From an uncultured Clostridia bacterium (lineage in GTDB: Bacteria > Bacillota > Clostridia > Christensenellales > Aristaeellaceae): a DNA stretch of 64,000 nucleotides. Position numbers and translations under genes: made by a program. The notes beneath the pieces are model-generated. The model saw only the letters and a list, made by a program, of their open reading frames with translations, ran no database searches and had not been told where the DNA came from. Each line of letters begins with the position of its first letter. Within the stretch, counting starts at the first letter, position 1. Below are positions 62,353 through 64,000 of the stretch, in pieces. The stretch covers positions 1 through 64,000 of the forward strand of contig CAMVFE010000003.1 in NCBI GenBank assembly GCA_947166705.1, given 5' to 3'.

Positions 62353-63001
62353 CTTCTGCGTCCTCCCGCCTGTAAAGGCACCTGTCCCTCATCGCGCACG
62401 CCGCGCATCCGCCGGCCTTCTCTCCGTCCGTCTCCGTCAGGCCGATCAGGGCGGTAACGGACTTCTGCGGAATCATCAGGCCTCCAGGCGTCAGCGTAAT
62501 CCCAAGCAGCCTGCCGACATTCAGCACGTCGCACATGTTTTTCTGCTGTTCCAGAGGAAAATCGCCGTACCCGGGGCTGAACCTCGGCGTCAGCCTTCTG
62601 GGCGCCATTTCCCTTGCCAGGTCGCAGCACAGGTTATCGCATACGTTCTCGATCGCGGCGCTGGCCAGCGCGTCCATCATCAGCGCGTCGCTCATGCTGG
62701 TCCCCTCCGTCCGGAGGATCAGCCGTTCAACCTCCGCGCCGAGCGTCGCGGCCATCAGGATCACCGGTCCTCCCCCCGTCAGCCGCCGGACATCCTCCCC
62801 TTCCGGCCGGAAGTTTGTCCCTTTCAGCGTTCCGTCCTCTTCGGTCTCAAACAGTCTCCAGACAGCCTTCGGGCGCGCCGCGGCGGCCACCGTTTCCGCG
62901 CGCCGGTCCAGGTCGCGTGCCATCTCCGCGCTCGGCGCCGCTGTGATTCCCATGTATCTCAGCGCTTCTTCCCGGCGGATTTCTGTCAGCCTGGCTTCCA
63001 T
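62342..63001 (-). CDS. Methionine synthase reactivation domain as a separate protein
   Basis: The 219-residue product corresponds to the activation (S-adenosylmethionine-binding) domain of MetH, which re-methylates inactive cob(II)alamin. RFSPGYGDFPLEQQKNM and GLMIPQKSVTALIGLTE match its core. A C-terminal GGCAACAMRDRC adds a cysteine cluster, perhaps for an iron-sulfur site or redox partner. It overlaps metH by 11 bases, so both proteins are made from one transcript. Confidence 0.88.
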   Translation of the reverse strand: MEARLTEIRREEALRYMGITAAPSAEMARDLDRRAETVAAAARPKAVWRLFETEEDGTLKGTNFRPEGEDVRRLTGGGPVILMAATLGAEVERLILRTEGTSMSDALMMDALASAAIENVCDNLCCDLAREMAPRRLTPRFSPGYGDFPLEQQKNMCDVLNVGRLLGITLTPGGLMIPQKSVTALIGLTETDGEKAGGCAACAMRDRCLYRREDAEDGR

Positions 63002-63034
63002 CCGTTTCCTCCCCGCTTCTTATTCTGTCCCTGT

Positions 63035-64000
63035 TTACTGGTCATTATACCATATTCCCTGCCCGATCACCACGCATCCCTCATCGGGCAGGCGGTAGGC
63101 GCTGAAATAGGCGTCTTCGAGCGGAATCCATTTTTCATGGAACTGCCGGAGAGACGCGGCGGATTCCCTCCGGGCGAGCCGCCTTTCCCTGATCTCCCGC
63201 GGCGCGTCCAGAAACAGCCTGATGTCGGCGTACTTCCGGATGGCGGGCAGGTTGCAGTAGGAGCCCTCCAGAATCAGGACCCGGGTTTCCGGAAGCGTTT
63301 CCGAAGGAAGCAGGCAGTCGTTCATGCAGTCATATCTGCGGTATCGAACCGGACGCCCTTCCTTGAAGGGCGCCGCCGCTTCCCCGGCCAGCCTTTCCGC
63401 GTCGCAGTTGCCGCCGGGAACTGCAAGGCGCCCGGGCGTCTTCAGGGCATGGGGAATCACAAAATCGTCGGTATGCAGGACTTCCCCCCGGAACACGCTC
63501 GCCAGCCTCCGCGCCAGCGTGCTCTTGCCTGATGCGCAGGGGCCGTCCAGCGTAACCAGAAGGCGCCTGTCGTCCCTGCGCTTCCGCTCGATTGCCAGAA
63601 CGGCCTCCATGCAGGGAATCCATTCGGAGGAGATGACGCGGTAGGCTGGGTTGTACGCTTCCCGATAAGCTTCGGAATGCGACGGCAGCCAGTTCCTGTC
63701 ATGAATCCGTTCGAACTCCGCCTCCTTCCGGCTTTCCCCTCCGTCCGGCACGACGCGGAGACAGAGGCCGGCAACATCCTCCCGGGTAAAGTCGGTTCTG
63801 CCGGCTGCCAGCATCATGCCCGCAAGCGTCCCCGGTCTGATCTGCTCCGCCAGAGCCCTGCGAAGGTTCAGCCTGGCCCAGGCCGGGCTGAGTATTTCAT
63901 ACAGCGGCTCCTCCCGGTCAGCCTCCACCCGTCCCATCTCGCGGGCGATGCCTTCTTCGGTTCCTTCCCTGGAGGCAAGCAGGTGCCCGACTCCCAGCAT
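63035..64000 (-). CDS. P-loop uridine-kinase-like protein with unassigned N-terminal region
   Basis: At least 321 residues are encoded; an ATG falls exactly at the window edge, so the true start may be there or outside. The C-terminal half is a P-loop kinase of the uridine kinase/phosphoribulokinase type: TLDGPCASGKSTLARRL (Walker A near residue 155), HTDDFVIP (the acidic substrate-binding region), ILEGSYCNLP and a FLDAPREIRERRLARR helix. The N-terminal 130 residues (with DRNWLPSHSEAYREAYNPAY) are not recognised. The substrate is unknown. It lies 34 bp upstream of the metH pair on the same strand. Confidence 0.72.
   Translation of the reverse strand: MLGVGHLLASREGTEEGIAREMGRVEADREEPLYEILSPAWARLNLRRALAEQIRPGTLAGMMLAAGRTDFTREDVAGLCLRVVPDGGESRKEAEFERIHDRNWLPSHSEAYREAYNPAYRVISSEWIPCMEAVLAIERKRRDDRRLLVTLDGPCASGKSTLARRLASVFRGEVLHTDDFVIPHALKTPGRLAVPGGNCDAERLAGEAAAPFKEGRPVRYRRYDCMNDCLLPSETLPETRVLILEGSYCNLPAIRKYADIRLFLDAPREIRERRLARRESAASLRQFHEKWIPLEDAYFSAYRLPDEGCVVIGQGIWYNDQ
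63044..63049 (-). promoter_or_regulatory. Possible extended -10 promoter of the metH operon
   Basis: Minus strand TATAAT preceded by TGG lies inside the last codons of the upstream kinase-like gene, about 43 bases before the next ATG. The -35 is poor. There is no room for a SAM or cobalamin riboswitch between this site and the start codon. Confidence 0.4.

Noticed and set aside
63002-63043. SAM or cobalamin riboswitch upstream of metH
   Set aside because: The gap before the first gene is only 34 bp, far too short for either aptamer.

Overview
The window looks like one stretch of chromosome from an anaerobic, fairly GC-rich, Clostridia-grade Bacillota. Three things point there: a five-gene HndA-HndD type NADH-dependent [FeFe]-hydrogenase operon, Bacillota gene orders (tig-clpP-clpX-lon-engB; tilS-hpt-ftsH; dnaD-dnaI), and a cellobiose phosphorylase that suggests use of plant-derived sugars. 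The MurE substrate motif (DNPR) predicts meso-diaminopimelate peptidoglycan. Assignment below class is a guess; a Christensenellales/Aristaeella-like gut or rumen organism would fit. I saw no rRNA, tRNA, CRISPR array, insertion sequence or prophage.

Region by region: 1-8460 is a reduced division and cell-wall (dcw) cluster on the minus strand, mraZ-ftsL-murE-mraY-murD-ftsQ-ftsA-ftsZ (ftsZ runs off the left edge). It lacks rsmH, ftsI, murF, ftsW, murG and murC. 8590-9960 is a small phosphoesterase/zinc-ribbon unit. 9990-16600 is the protein quality-control cluster (engB, lon, clpX, clpP, tig). 16630-18440 holds purC and an envelope glycosidase-like protein. 18527-23600 is the hydrogenase operon, which includes a stand-alone histidine-kinase-type ATPase. 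A divergent 6-phosphofructokinase gene follows.

25087-33002 is the most unusual part. One promoter appears to drive four adjacent minus-strand genes: a PAS/EAL c-di-GMP phosphodiesterase, a TVGYGD potassium channel fused to a nucleotide-binding region and a ryanodine-receptor-type (RyR) domain, a second membrane/Rossmann/RyR protein without a pore motif, and a membrane-anchored TIR protein with six Sel1 repeats. The last three overlap by 4-8 bases. It looks like a nucleotide-signalling, membrane-acting module, perhaps for defence.

33077-35930 is a replication-restart operon (dnaD, dnaI, ArsC-like). 36013-46120 carries an NlpC-like hydrolase, fructose-bisphosphate aldolase (plus strand), VanW, FtsH, Hpt, TilS and a Gly-Tyr-Ala-Gln repeat membrane protein. 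46164-49923 is a plus-strand surface-polysaccharide operon (undecaprenyl sugar transferase, nucleotidyltransferase, galE, small membrane protein). 49933-52448 is cellobiose phosphorylase. 52514-59982 is a run of small, poorly characterised and envelope-related genes. 60001-63049 is a two-gene B12-dependent methionine synthase split from its reactivation domain, and 63035-64000 is a P-loop kinase-like protein cut by, or starting at, the right edge.

Promoters read by eye show a recurrent -35 of TTGCA(A/T/G) rather than TTGACA, often with an extended -10 (TGnTATAAT).
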